From Saccharina japonica (Eukaryota; Sar; Phaeophyceae; Laminariales; Laminariaceae), in the NCBI GenBank assembly GCA_008828725.1, contig MEHQ01003403.1:606173-670172 (forward strand): 64,000 nucleotides of DNA. The letters run 5' to 3'. The stretch's first letter is position 1. The number at the start of each line of letters is the position of its first letter. The notes under the pieces were generated by a model, which was not told where the DNA came from, did not search any database, and was given only the letters and a program-made list of their open reading frames with translations. The position numbers and the translations under genes are program-made. Shown here one piece after another: positions 22,460-37,800 of this stretch.

Positions 22460-25400
22460 ATGGGTGTTACGCGGGCATATGCGCCAGTAAGGCCACGATG
22501 GCCGACTGCTTTCGTGCTGGCCTCGTGCACGCTAGCAGGCTCTATGTCCTCGGCTTTTGTTTCGCCTCCAGTGTCCACAAGCGCTGTTAGAGCTGCCAAG
22601 GCTACTAAATCAGCGGCTGATACCGCTTGTAGGCGGCAGTGCAGCACTGGCGGGGCTCGTCGCATGGGGGTGGTATCATGGCGGGAACCAGCTGCATCTA
22701 CGCTTTATGGGGCCGGAGTGGAAATGCTGGACGAAGAGACGGCCCTTGCCAAGTTCAAGAGATTGCAGGTGAGTGAGCTATGGTACAGATACGTACTCGT
22801 CGTGCCTTGGATTTTGATGCTTGCCATACGCACTCGTGCATGGCTGTGAGCTTGTGCTGCTGCAGTATCATACGAGGTACACGGCGTGGATGAAGCATGG
22901 AAGGCGCCATCCCACCTGGAGCCAGCACGGCATCAATTGACAGCTCCACGATGTCTATTTGGAAGCATCAACCATGTCTAGTGCATACCAGGTGTACAGC
23001 ACGTAGCAGTCCCTATGTTTTGCTTGCGTGACGGAATCGATATCATTTTGGTTCCATAACTTTGGTTTTCTTTGCAATATCAAGTGTACAGCGGAGAACG
23101 GAGTACGTACAGCTGCGGTTGCTTCTGTTGTCGAATATTCCACAGGGCCACCTATTAATACTCGTACGTAGTCTGCATCAGCTCTGCATGGCGAGTTACG
23201 CGTTGTAAGATATTCGTGGCTGAGTATGCGCGTGCAACACTAGATCTCCAGAGCTCCAGCACTGCCAGAAACCTCACTCCACGTATCCGAGGTAATCCGT
23301 AATATTCTGAACGAGTTCGCACTACGAGTACGTCCGTACACGAGCCGATTTTACTGGTTTTGTCGACATCACAACATCACAACATCATAACACACACGAC
23401 GGGGCATCGTACAGCAGTAAGATCGTCTGGCTGGCTGCTGGTGAAGCACACCGAGGTTAGCACATCACGCAGTTTTACATTACTGTAGTACGACTACGTT
23501 TGTTTGCGAGGACATATTTCTCAACGAGCCACACCAATCAGGCCCACCAGGCAGAGAAAGAGGTCCACCGGGAGGAGATAAAACTAAAACACCAACATGA
23601 TATCATTCCTGGCACCGGTTACGTGCTATTTAATAGGGTTGGGTACTGGCCGGCGCAGCCAGAACAATATATATACTGGCTACAGCCAGCCAGAACAACA
23701 TATACTGGGTGCGGCCAAATTTTCCCGTGACCGCCCACCCATGCAAAATTCTACCGCGGGGGGAAGCATTCCTCTTGTCATTCAATGCCAACACCCGCAG
23801 GGGCAAAATGGTCAACGCGGCGACTCCTATTCCTAAATTTTCTACGTAACCCCTCACGACCGTATGACCACAAGAATAGTACGATGACGACGATGGCGGA
23901 CGCGACATATACTAACCAAAGGGGATCTAAAAAATTCACTGGCAGTACTACGGCCCATGGCCGCAAAACTGCGGCCATGGAATCTCTTACTACTGCTGTA
24001 GAGTATCTCGGTATCCTGTTACGCCGCAAGCCATCGATCGCCCCCTCCCCTCGTATGGGCTACATACGACAGCTAAAACAGATTATGGGGCAACTACCCC
24101 AAATATCAACGTTTCATTAAAGCCACTGTACGTACATGTTATACGTACGAGTTTGGCGGTTTCTGAAGACTGTGTAAGGCGTTATACTCCTCTGGAACCG
24201 TATAGACTGTATGTAGTACCAGGTAGCCAATGTTATCGTCTCCGTTTGTCTCGAGAGCCTGCACGTAGATGTTACCCGAGGCCAATCATCCTGCAGGCCA
24301 ACAGCTGGGCCGGCGCTACTCGGGCACCTACACGAGGCCATCAGGAACGACCTCGGCGAAGAATCTACACGGTTTCAGAGGGAGAACAACACAAATTTAG
24401 ACCTTCGGTTAGGCCTGCTTGTGCGTTCGTGGCTTTCCAGCACGACATGCCCACACCTCGCCCTGCCGTGCTATTAACAGCTGACGGATTTCAAGATATT
24501 CTAGTACGACAACCACTTGACGCGGCCTAATATCGAGTCCCACGCGAGAGCGTCGCACCATGAAATGACTGGAAGGCGAAGCAAGGAGACGGAGTTGGTA
24601 GACGAGATGTCATTCATACTAGTCGCGATTGCCGGTGCCGGATCCGGTGGTGGTAGCAAATTCCCCATCTCCGAACAGACCGCGCCCGCGGCCGGCCGGC
24701 CGGTGGAGGTAGTGCGAAGAGTTCGGAGTACTCGGAAGTTTCCCAAAGCTCGCTCGCGAGACACGTCGGCAGGCTAGCAGTCGGCTGACTTGGCGGGTGC
24801 TGGTTGAACAGGACGTGGTCGGGTGACTCCATGGTGGTGCTTTGGTGGTACGCCCCCGTTCGAAAATGCGCCCGCTCCGGTTGCAGAAGCTCGGTTTCGG
24901 CTCCGCTGAATGCCTGTTCGTTGACTTGTGGGTTGTACGTCTCCGGCGGTGGCGGCGGCGGCGGCGTCGTTGGTGATGCCGGCAGCATACCCCCCGGCGG
25001 CGGCGGCGGGGGGGCACCATCGGGGGCGTCACCTGCAATGCCGGCAACGCCAAAGTGGGCAATGTGGTCTTCCGCGTACGCATGGTAGTTCGCGTTGGAT
25101 AACTGCTAATGGTGCCACAACCGATACGACTTCCGACCGTCGTGTCTAGGATGCCAACATTTTTATTGGCGATGGAAAGTGCCCTTTCAGTATAACTGGT
25201 ATGGATAAAGTGGGGAACTTGAAGCTGTCTTGTACTGCAAGGTGATAGCGAGGGTGGCTCTCGAACACGTTGCTGTCGTTCCCGGAACTACGTTCGACCT
25301 GCTTTCTCTCCGTCATTTTGGCCAGAGAAAGTTGTGTTACTAATAGATTAACCAGGAGTTCTCATGATGGATGGTTATTTATTTCCTCGCAGCGGAGCGG

Positions 25401-25681
25401 GTTCTTCCTTGACGGCAACCCGATGCCCCTCCCTCCTTTTCCCCTTCCCCCGCGTATGGCACGCGGTCATTAACGGCCATGCGCTGTCTTTCCCCCCTCC
25501 CCCCGTGCCAGTTGCGCAGGAACCACCGTCGAAAGGAAGTACGTACCTCGTACATATTATAGGATGATGAAGAGATACCTGCCTGAGACATGTAAAATGC
25601 CATATGAAAAGCATGCCTATATTATCTATGTATCCACCGGACCGTTACGTAAGTATCCACCGAGTACAGTCAACACTACTG

Positions 25682-25715
<34 letters not shown>

Positions 25716-25736
25716 GTACTACTACTACTACTACGT

Positions 25737-25821
<85 letters not shown>

Positions 25822-25822
25822 G

Positions 25823-25875
<53 letters not shown>

Positions 25876-28800
25876 GATACTAGAACTATTATTTCTCGCG
25901 CTCCTGCGCGCAAGTATTGCTTTTTGTGAACAATGTGGTACATACCTCGACGACTTTACCGCGCTCTTGAGGCACCGTCCGTCTACTCAAAGATGGTTGG
26001 AACGTTTGAAGTGTACCTGGTATACAGCAGTAATGCTGATTTACGTATATAGGTATTGGTCGTCAGTACACACCCTGCCGATTTCGATAAACCATGTCAT
26101 TGGCCGTTAGAGTGCGGTCAACCAAACGGAATGTTTTGTTTTCAGCAATTCGCCCGCAGCAAAACGCCAACAATGGTGACGGTCAACAGTAGTATGCAGA
26201 AATATTGAAACATTGAAAAATTGAATCATTCCGGAGGGGATACAGGAAAGATTGAAACATCCAGAGGATCAACAGGAAATAATCCCGAGGGCCAACAGGA
26301 AATAATTGAGGGGGCCAGCAGGAGAACTGAGAGAAGAGTATTGCCAATTATATTCTGTACACAAAGTACAAATTACTATAGTATCATACGAACCCCGGTA
26401 ACACATAATATGCGAAGTATACGTAGTATACTCTCTTACATTACCGGTGTTTTACTGGTGTACCGAATACTTTGCTCTGTTACCCTCTCACAGGGAGGCC
26501 ATCAACAATCAACACGCACTTCGGAATTATTGTGGAGTATAATCAGTTTCAACGTTCATCTACTACCAATATTTACAGGTAGAAAAAAAAATTCCAGTAC
26601 AGCAGCGGCAGGAGTGGGGATGGTATGGTGATGTTGTGAGCAACATCTTCAACACTGAAATGTTCTGCTCCTGCTTCGCATTCGGACTCTCCTCTTTGTT
26701 GGAATGAGGTGTGTCGAGACTTCTGTCTCTGTGATAAGAGATGCAGAGGCGACACAAAGTGACTCTGTCAAATACCCTTGTGATGTTTGAGAGCATGGAA
26801 TAAATACCCTGGTAGGTTTCGGAGGAAGGTGCCTATCCCCTTTTAGTGGGAATACTGCACCCCCATTTTGTGAACAAACTACTCGGGAATGGAGTTGGAC
26901 ATGCTTTTTGCAGCAGTTAAAGGGTTACGCGCTGCTTGGCCATATGGTGGAAATTATGCAGAGTGGAGGAAGGGAACACTGAAAACGTGGAGAATTGGAA
27001 CAGTTTTAGAGTGTTCAAGGTGGAGGTACAAGGCACACACGTTTAATAACTTCAGCACGATGTGCACGATACGGGTAGATGTACTCTACGGGATGTTGTA
27101 CTCTCCAGGCTGTTGGGCTGTTGTGTACATTATTCAACCCGCCGGTAGGTTTTGCTTGACGTCTTCTTACTTCGCTTCACCTTTGACTGGTGCTGCCTTG
27201 CGCGCGTGTGCACTAAAACGCTCTACGGGTAGGCTCTAGATCTCTGCTCTGCAACAATATTCTTCTGCGAAGTATTAATAGCAAAGCAGTACGTATTATT
27301 GTAGCGAAGTTTGACAGCAGTTAACCCGTTTAGAAGCGCACCCACGTTTTTGGGGAAGAACAACTTGGAATGAGTGTAGGACGATTTATACAATTGTAAA
27401 AAGGGCCATTACATTTTTGTCATGTGCATTTTTTCGTTCGCGTGTTGGGCGGGCACGAAGTTCCCGGTTCCCGGATAAAAATGATGTCGTTTGGTGTCGA
27501 CCGTGAGGCCCTACGTTGTCATCCTGTGAAAGCTTTCAATGCCGTAGTGGCATTTGCTGAGTTCAGTGCCTGCTCGGAACTTGTTTCACCAGGTTTTGGT
27601 TTGGGACCGGTACGGGGAACGGTTTTGATAAAGTAGAAAAAGACGATCGGCAGCCGGCAGCGGCGAGCTAGCCACCCTTCGTTCGCTTATTTCCTGTGAT
27701 CGATATCTAACTCGGGTACACAGTAGTAGTGGTTGGTGACTAGTCGTGTCACCTAATTTGCACCTGTAAGCACCTTGCATGCCTCTTCGCCTGTGCCGTT
27801 CGTCCTCAAGTTTTCTATTTATCCATATACGGCAGCTCTTGACCCCCTTAGAATTTTCTCCGCGTTCCGGGGACAAACTAGTTGGAGCTATCGCAGAGTG
27901 GGGTCATTTTTGTAGTAGAAACTTTAGGACTGGGCTTTGCTTCGGCCTTCTAATTACGTATCATCGTTCGAAGCTGGTCCCACATAACCCTAGGGCTTCA
28001 CGCGAACCAGTCGGCTCCTGCAGTAGGCTGCCACCAAGCATTTTCCGCCGCAGTTCTCGATATTTTTGGTGAGGTCCACACCGCCAATCAGAATCCCCAA
28101 AGATGCCGAACCGGCTGGAGCTGCACAGCAGCCACACAAGATGCACATGCATTTCTGTACGAGCCGCTCGCATAAACCGCTACAGGCTGCAAATCCTCTT
28201 CACTGCTGTTCACACTGGTCTTTTACTTGCATTTCGTTTAAATACCCTGCTGTGGGTACCGAAGGGTTGCTATTACCTCTCTCTGGGAGCAGTTAAGTAC
28301 TCGTCGGAGTCTGGACCATGGGTGAATCTTAACGATTGTCTGGCACATGTTGTTGCCCGTGTAGCATCTGCATCGCTCCGGTCACTCCCTCGGCTTCGTC
28401 TTAGTACACCTCGTGGCAACCACATTACTCGTGGAAAGGAGGTCTGGAGCCAGAGAGATGTCTCACCAAATGCCGGTAACCTACTCACGTGTGAAGAGCA
28501 ATGAATGCGCGACCTGCAGCACCTTGATCCTCTTGAGACTATCAGACTTGAGAGCGAATAGTTGTCGATAAAAAGTGACGGTTACAGCAGTAGTAGTAAC
28601 GGCCACCGCGTGATTGGGCCATGATATCATACAATGGTTGGTGTCCAAGTTACAATGGTTACAACGCAAGGAGTCGTACGGCGCGGGCGCAACATGATCC
28701 TACCCGTACGGCTGGGCGCTGACGCTGCTCGAAGACGGTTGATATCACCAAATGTATCATGTTTTGGTTGCTATCCCTTTTATCCCTTAAAAAGGAGTCC

Positions 28801-31800
28801 CTTAAAAGGTGTCCTTCAAAAGGGGTCCGTCCTAAAGGGGTTAATGGGCTCCCAAATTCGCTCACACACTTTGAGTTAAGCGTGTCGCCTGACGATTTTC
28901 TTCGCGTGGTTGGGCGGAACTTTTGATCAAGGGGTATACATGAGATAAAAGAGGTTCGGAAAATTGGTTTCACGCAAAATAACAGTGCAGTGGTTGGTTT
29001 GCTTTTGTCTCTTTATGCTTGCCACGTGCAGACCCAGAGCGATATCCGTGGCGTCTCCATGGAAGGCGTCCCCGAGGACAAGGTGAGATCGTGTGACTCA
29101 ATCACCTACTCTTAGGAGTGCGGCATCAGTGTACCAGGCACCACGCCAAAGGAAGACATTCGTAGCATTTGGCGTAGGCGGCAGCTTCTTTCCGCCCGTG
29201 GGGTTCTAGCGCTTTTCCCCGATTGCTGGTGTGTACTGGTAGTGTATTGATGTAGACACCTTAGCCGTTATTGCTATCCTGGCTTTAGCTTTGACGTCTT
29301 CAGAAGTGATTCAAGCCAATCGCTGACCGCGTTCGTCGCCACAACTACAACAGGGCCACGACTTCCCTTCAATCAACAAGGACACTACGCGTTTCGTGTC
29401 ACTATGGTCGACAATCTTGTTGCACCTGAAGGTGTACCTATTGGTACGGGTATGGGTTTGCATGCACGGCAATCATAGTTGCACAGAGCTGCCTTGATTG
29501 GTGATGGTGTCCTTTGCCATAATGCACCTATATTTTGGTGACAGCCACTGCTTACGACCGAGGAACGACCCGGTGACTTCAGCACCGAAATGAGAGATTC
29601 CGCATAAAGTCCTGTAAGATAGTAGCACAACCCATTACTGATGGACGTAAGACTCACCACTAATCGGCACACATGCGCACATGTACTCCGCGTTCCACAG
29701 GTGGATCTCTCGGTGAAAGAGGCCTACTGCATCGGGGTGGGGTTCGGGGTATGGCTACGAAAAAACGGTGGGCGGTCTTCGCTATTGTGCGATAGCGCTT
29801 AATTTCCCATAAACCCATCAATCATATCAGACTCACCCCACGGTAGGTATACCATATAGGGGTTGGGGTTAGTTTTTGCCTTCCGAGGCAATATTATCCG
29901 ACTGGTTATTAATATACTCCTCAAGGGAGTGGCTACCGGTTAGTACGATAACATTACCTATATATTTGTTTTAGGACTAGCGCATACAGCGCATACAAAT
30001 CTTGGTCGGGGTGCACGAGCAAACGCCTTCGAAATCATGCTTCAGGCGAGATAATGAGCTCCGCATGTGAGGTCAGAAAATAAGGCGCCAACTCTGCGTG
30101 GCATTTCTCATTAATATTAATAGTATGTTCGCCATATATTCTTCCTCTTCAAGGCGGTCGCGATGGCTAATAGGCCCATTCTGAGTAGCAAACATAGAGC
30201 GTACGGATAAATGCCATGATTGCCGAGTGGACGCCTGGGTGACGTGCATCACACCAACAGCAGTTCCGCTTTGGTGCAAATCGAAAGCGCAACACGAGCA
30301 ACCCAGTGCCGCGGAGCCACTTTCGCATATTTGTTGACTGGCTCTCACCTTTGCACCTCGAACCGCCGCATTGCTTTTTGTTTTGCGCGCCGCGTATACT
30401 GCTCCGAAGTCGAGTTTGTTCAAGGCCAGGAGAGTCGGCTTCGAGTTAGCGTGGGCAGGGATCCCCGGTTGAGTGGACAAGAACTCTCCCAGGTATGCAA
30501 GGCACCGAGGAGGCACCTGCAGCGCGCTACGCCCGCCGAGCTCATGCGCGGTACACGCTGTATTACTATATAGTGCACCTTCTCCCCGCAACGAAAACAC
30601 GGTGGGATTGCGGTCATAATTCGTTGGGGCTGCGCACATGCAGCCTCAATCAGTAGAGAGATTATACTGGCTCCCCCAGCAGTCGGCATACTGGACTGCG
30701 TCAGTATGCTGGGTTCAACAATGTATTGGCCGGGGGTAGTTGGGGGCATCGACACAGAAAATAACGGAGAGAAGATAGCAAGAACATTTGAATGAAACTC
30801 GTGGCGATGATGAGACGATCTTAGTATGTTGTGTTCGCTATCTCCTCTCTTCTCCCGGAGATCATTTCTATGGTTTTCCGTCATGTAATATGGCGTGTTT
30901 CTTGGGTGTATGTACGTGTCAAACCTACTCGCAGCATATACTGGCAGGCTCAATCAGTATATAGCTACTGACAGTATATAGGGTACCTGTGCGCAGCTCT
31001 ACAACCCGTTTCTCTGTGCAGTAGGCCACGCCGTGCCGAAAAGCACGCGAATACCTTACCAAGGTAAGCGGGAACTTGATCGAGCGGTAAGCACGTGAAA
31101 ATCAGAACACCTCGCAATATGATCGCGTCTGTTTACCTCGCATTTGCCATTCGGCGTGGCACGTGCTACTCGCTCAACTGTACCTGATGATATTTGAGAG
31201 AGGCTTAATCGGCGTCGCTGCCATCACTATCCTTGTACGCACTGCTGCAACATCAATTTTTGTGTATTTTCATCGTGCAGGCCATCATCGGAGGTATGAC
31301 GTCGCAAGAAGGTGGTTGCGATGTGGCGGACTTCGGTCTCTGTACCACACCGGCTATGTTCATGGTGAGTCGCGCCGCCACCGGCTTGGTTGACTGCGCT
31401 AACGCTTCTGGTGTCGGAGCAAGCCTTGTTTTTCCCGCGTCAAAACCAGATTGGTGCCCATGGAGTTATCAGGCCACACATATTGTAGGACTTCAGCACA
31501 GCCAGGATCGCTCAAGCTGTACCGGGTTACCAGACCACATGCCTTGTAGGATTTCAACACAGCCAGGATCTCACCCAAGCTTAACCGCTACACGATGTTG
31601 TCATTATTTTAGGTGCTGGTGATGTCTGAAAATTGTATTCAGGACACCTGGCCCATCCATAGCAGCGACGGGGAAGAGAGCAGGGGATGCATGAAAAGCC
31701 GCAGTCGTGTTAGTGCGGGGCAGTCTGCCCCTTCCATGATTATCGCACCGCAATACCTGGGTTGCGTTTTCTTCATAAAACAGCAGATTGATGTAGACCG

Positions 31801-34800
31801 GCTGTCGATTGCGGTACAAAGTGGCAACTACGACCAGCCCCAAGTCGTATCGTATGACCCATAACTATAATTGTGTCGTTGTCCCGTGCATGTGACATGG
31901 GCACTTCTCGAAAACGACTTTTGTCATCGTCGTCCACGAAATATGTTTCCAGTCATGCGTCACCGAGGGCCACTTGTACGACGGGGCCGTCATGATTACC
32001 GCCAGCCACCTACCCAGCCACCGCAACGGTTTCAAGTTCTTCTCCAAGGCGGGGGGCCTGAATAAGCAAAACATTGCCGAGGTGAGAGAAAACGGAGAAG
32101 GAGAACTCACCACCGCACCTCAAGCGATCGACCGCTTCGTACTGTTTGACGGTAGCCGCCAAGGCAACCCCAGCACCGAAAGCCGCCGACCGCGTCCGCT
32201 TATGGGAAGAACGCGTCTTTTACGTTGAATAAATGAGCCGCATTTTACTAGCTGCCTGCCGACCCAAACAACAATTGTCTCCGCGAGGACAGGACGCTCA
32301 CTTCTCGTGTGTTGCCTTGTATTACACGACCGTCCCCCACCCCGTCCTTCTTCGGTAGATCCTGACGATAGCAGCGGAGCAGCACGGCGATGGAAGTTTT
32401 GACATCGCTGGCCCGCAGAAGGACCGCTACACCAAGGTGAGCAAGAAATCAGGCTGGGACAACCCAGCAGCTCCTGTCTGGCTGGTTAGCTTACTCTGCA
32501 CCACCTTGTGTAGCGTTTTTTGCAGGGGAACAAGTGAAGCTGTACCAAGCCGTCGCTGAAATAGACAGGTGGATGTGTATTTGCTACGGAGGTAGACAGT
32601 GGCACTTCTACGTGACGCGCAACGAACCCTCTATGCCTATGTCTCATAGACGGGCATTTGGGGAAAACTTGGAAGCGTTGCAGTGCAGCTTCTTATCTAT
32701 GGACTGTCATACCAACGCAAACGTAACGCCAGCTCTCGCCCTACTGTCCTTCGACGCAATGTCATGCTCCCATGCGTTCAGAACGAGTTTCTGCCAGTGT
32801 ACCAGCAGCAACTGAAGGACATGATCATCGGACAAGTCGACAAGGAGGGGCCACAGCGCGACCGCCCGCTGGAGGGCCTGAAAGTAATCGTCAACGCTGG
32901 CAACGGGATGGGTGGCTTTTTGGCCGACACCTTGACCGAGGTCAGAAAAGCTCCTTGTCAAGAAACAAGAACTTCTGCTCTTGAAATAAAATCATGGAGC
33001 CGTTGTTGACGCAAGCCTCCTCGGTGTGTAGGGGTAGCACGCTTTGGCCAAGCGAGGAGCTACCTAATTTCGTTGGAATAGCATTTGTTTTTTTACACTC
33101 CTGTGTTGACATTACATACTCAGCAGCCAAGAGCTTGTTCAGCGGGTCGCGCTTTCATTTTTTTCAGAAAAAAACATTGTTTTTGGGGTGAGGTATAAAG
33201 CTCCTATACTGAAATCAAGTGAAAACACACAACATCATAAAATAGAGTCCCACCCCTATATGTACCGTAGCATGCGTCTGTTGTGCCTGGCGGCTACAAC
33301 AGTAAGTGCCGCCATTCAACACGACGGGAGGATTGGTATTTCCAGACCTTGAGGATACCGAAGCGGGCAATGCAGGCGGTATAAAAAACGAGTCTTGGGT
33401 GGGACAGCTTTAACCGTTTACTTGTACCCGCCCCTATGTGTATGAGTCGCATACGGGGCAATGTAGGCGGCATAAAAAATGAGTCTTGGGGCGGGGGCGG
33501 GAAGTACTTAACCGTTTTTACTTGTACCCGTCCCTATGAATTGCAGACGTGACAAAACAATGCCAGCCTCCTCAAGGATGGGCCGATACACGACGTGCCA
33601 GGACGAATCGTTGTTGGTCCTTTTTATTGTTTGGAGGCGTCCGACGCCATTATCTGATTACCCAATGCGTGTGTACGGTTGGTTGCAAATGGGGCCGTCG
33701 TTCTGCGGCGTCGCATGCTGATTGTTTTCAGCTCCTAAGGAGCATTCTTCTTATCGATTTAAGGCATGTTGCTCGGGGTCATTCGTATAGGTTTCCCTAA
33801 TGAAGCAGCCAGGGGCACAACTATCCATGCACTAGAGCGCGTTCCAACAATGGAAGCTTCCCCTCGAAATATAAGTTTCAATCATCGTCCCGGATGTGCG
33901 ACTCCCCCCCTGTCTCCACGCTCGGTATGCTCACAATACAATATGCAGAAGCTAAATAGAAAAGGCGGTACGTATCGCGTAAAAAACTGACGTGTGCGCA
34001 CGAAGTCAACGAGAAAGTGGAGATGTTGACTAAATTCAAAGCAAGCAAGTCCAATTTTAGCAACAAACGAACAGACGCAGTATTATGGACAGGCATACAT
34101 GGGTAAAATTAAAATATTTGCCTCTCCCTAACCCTTGGTGCGCTCTATCTCGTGCTCTCGCTCGAACCCGGTATGTTTCTTCCGCCGTATCGCCTGTCGA
34201 CTCCGAAACGAATGCTGTAGCTGGGGGCGGACACTCGGGGCAGCGTGCACCTCGAGCCGGATGGGACCTTCCCGAACCATCTCGCCAACCCTGAGGTGAG
34301 TTTCAGAGCGGAAACCTTGCCTGACACGCATACCACTGCTGTTCCGTTGCGGCTCTTCGAGAAACCGTTGTGCCTGGGATGTCAAGCACTTGGAGGGTAT
34401 CTACGCCGGCGTGCACACGACGCTGTTTGGGGTGATTCAGGTTGTGTCTGATGTTCGCTTGTGCTACGTCGGAATCCCTGAATCATGCGTTGCGGCGCGC
34501 CAATTTGTTTCGGAGCTATACACACAGCGAACCATGTACTGGTAGACTTTTCGTTGGAAATTTGAGATTTGCTTTCCGATGTTAGTTGTTTTTTTCCGCC
34601 TGAGCCTGATTGTCATACTAGGCGTGTTAAGACAATCGCATGGAAAAAAACAGCACGTTTTCGGGCGTGTACCAGAAGGTATATCCCACGGAGGTAAATG
34701 CTTCTATGGATAGCGTACTTGTACAGATGGCGCTGCCTACTGGTACCATATTTCATAGTGGCTCGTCCTGCAGATGGCGGGGTCTACTCGTACACGTTTC

Positions 34801-37800
34801 TCACGGTGGGTCGTGTCCGTGCGGATCTCTTCGTGTGCCGTGACAGTTACCAGAGGCTATGGCACCGACCATTGAGGCCGTTCGGGCCGTGGGGGCCGAT
34901 CTCGGGATCGTTCTCGACACTGACGTCGACCGGAGCGGCGTCGTGGACAAGAATGGAGAGGCGATAAATCGCAACCGACTTATCGCGTTTCTAGCCACGG
35001 TGGTGCTGCGCGACAGCCCGGGCACAACGATCGTCACGGACTCGACAACCTCCAACGGACTCGCGGTGCGTCCACTTATCTATTAATACATGATTGCCAC
35101 AGGTGCCATGCATGCCCCCTCCATAAACAGTATCGGCGGGTGTTATCTCAATATTGTTGTCGGTGCGGTCCTCTACTGTTTGCTTTACGAGGGTGTACAT
35201 GTTGGGACTCGGCGCGCGTGTTGAAAGCCCAGCCGTTTCGATTAGCTCGTTGACCTGATCAAAGCCATTATGTACACGCGTAACTGGCGCTCGGTGATTC
35301 TGGTAATGCTAATTTTCTGGGTGATTTGTATGTGCAAAAGCGTACTCACCAGTAGGGCGACGCTTTCTGACGCCGGCTTGTTTATTTACCTTTGGCGTGT
35401 TCGGTGTATTTTGTGTACAATATTACTATTTTATGGTTTGATCTTGTATTCCTGAAAGACTCTTGGCTCGTCGCTTAAGCAACCACCGTACACTTGCGTT
35501 GCACTCGTGAGAAACGTCTCTTCATACCGCAGTACCGTGCGACAAATGCGACGTACATACGATCATGTCAATCGATCGTGCGTGTTATGTTTGTGTCGAT
35601 CGCATATGGTGTTCGTTGTCCGTCCTGGCATCCGTCCTGGCAGAGATTCATCGAGGCACGTGGGGGGAAGCACCTGCGGTTCAAAAAGGGGTACAAGAAC
35701 GTGATAGACAAGGCCATAGAGCTCAACGACGAGGTACAGGTAGTGTTGTTGCGCGTGTGATTGCACGCACTCTGACGTTCAGGCCAAACGACTCAATGCG
35801 ATGCGCGTTGCTGTGCGAGTTCGGATATGTGCAAAACTATTGCTCAATGTTTTCGCGCGCGTTTTTCGGTGTCGACCAAGTCCGCGACGATCGATCGCAT
35901 CAGGGTGTGCCTTTTTTGTGTTTTCGATAACAACTCTACGTATAGAGCCAATGCTATGGTTAATAGATGTAACACCAGGTACCTGGTGCGGTGTGCGTAA
36001 TAAAAAAACTCGTGAATCAGGTCCTTGGTCACGAAAGGCACAAGGACTGTACAGGCAGGTCTTAGGTTGGCTGGTCACGAAAGGCCCAAGGACTGTACAG
36101 GCAGGTCTTAGGTTGGCTGGAAAGCAAGCCAACCTAAAAAGTCACAGTGCGTACCCAGTAAGAAGTACCATATATAGTCTATACGACAAAACGTGATATT
36201 GACATGTCACCGTGTTACGAGCGCGTGGTGACTGCACAGGCTACAACCGAGCCCAACCCTATCGTCTGCACTATTACGGATTGCCATATTGCCACGGCCA
36301 ACGTTCAGCGATACCATCTTGAATGCTTACACCGTGACAAGTCAGAGCTAGTGCACCGCAACAGTGCCGTAGCTGAGGCGATCCTTTCAACGTTGGTTTG
36401 TACCCAACTCGAAGACGCCGTGTGATTAACGTGATTTCCATTGCACGTGCCAAAAACCCCTATAATACTACAGTAATCATAACAGTTGTGTTGCTTTGTG
36501 CGCATTCTTGCATGTTTTCGTCCATTTTTTAGGGAATTGACTGCCAGCTGGCCATCGAGACATCTGGGCACGCCGCGTTCAAGCAGAACCAGATGCTAGA
36601 CGACGGGGCCTACCTTGCCCTAAAGGTACGCCCGAAACGTGTGTTGCCTGCCACTGCGCAGAGCGACAAGTGTTCAGTGCATTGATTGGTGAAAACACCC
36701 CGGTGAAGCACAAGGCGCAAAATACGAGTACTACTCTGTATTACCTTTACTAGTACCCGGTGCCAGGTATATACCAGGTGGTAGACAAGGATAATGTACA
36801 GGAGATACAGGAGACATGCATTTCAGTAGTTCTCGTCGGTTTGGTGCAGGGTATTGTTGTGTTGTGGCTCGAAGGATATACGTATTTAGCACATTGATTT
36901 GGACGGAAACTTTGTTTGGAGAGACGAAAACGCTCGCTGTCTGCTGACCAAAATAGCCTCTCGCCTCTTTATGTTTATAGTAGGTTACTAATCTACAGTA
37001 CTGTAGATGCTTGGGAGGCTTAGCACCATGTCCACCCAAAACAAACTTTAAAGGCCAAGACCCACAAGCGTGCAAAACAACTCACTGCCTTGTTAAACGT
37101 ATGATAGCTCCCCGCAACGCTGCTGGGAGCATCTGACCAAGGCCTAATTCACCCCTTCCGGTTTGCTTTTGTTCGCAGCGGAGTGTGCGTCTAGCTGGAA
37201 ACACGTGGTTGGTTATTCACGTTTCGTTTTCTGCTCTGCCACCGTCTGCACTACGAACGAACGGATTAACGGATTATCGAATATCGACTCATGGCCATAT
37301 TTTGCCGTGGTAAATAATCGACATTGACTGTCAACGTTTTGCTTTCTGCTCGTGGCGATTCTGGAGCGCAGGTTCTGGTAGAGATGGCCAAGGGGGGGCA
37401 GGGGTTCGACCTCGGCGAGACCATCCAAGATCTGGCAGAGGTGACGGCTCTATCGCGTCGCAATTGCGTGCGAACCCAGATCTAGAAATACGTGCGGTAG
37501 GATGGGAATAGTAAAATTATGCTACGTATGGTTTTTTATATCTGCAGTGGCGAGTGTTATTCGTGCACTGCGAACCGCAGATCCATCATACATTTTCTCT
37601 GAGGGAATGGTTAAGGGTGCGTGAGTCTAGTGTCCCAGCGAAGGATGAACGAGTCGAGATGGATCATGTAGAGCTTAGATAAGTTATTCAATACAAGCGT
37701 TTTAATGCTTTTATAGTGGTAGGGATGTGCATGCATGGAACTCAGCGGTGTTTTGTCGTATTTGAAAGCTTGCACACATCGGATAGATCCCTGATCCCTA

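Noticed and set aside
24290-24480. Helix-like plus-strand stretch (LLGHLHEAIRNDLGEESTRF) in phosphohexomutase intron 1
   Set aside because: It follows a possible CAG acceptor, but all three frames are partly open and the known exons 1 and 2 join directly. No supporting neighbours seen.
25564-26110. Open frames of poly-Thr and poly-Tyr
   Set aside because: Microsatellite artefacts of the TAC tract at 25678-25875.
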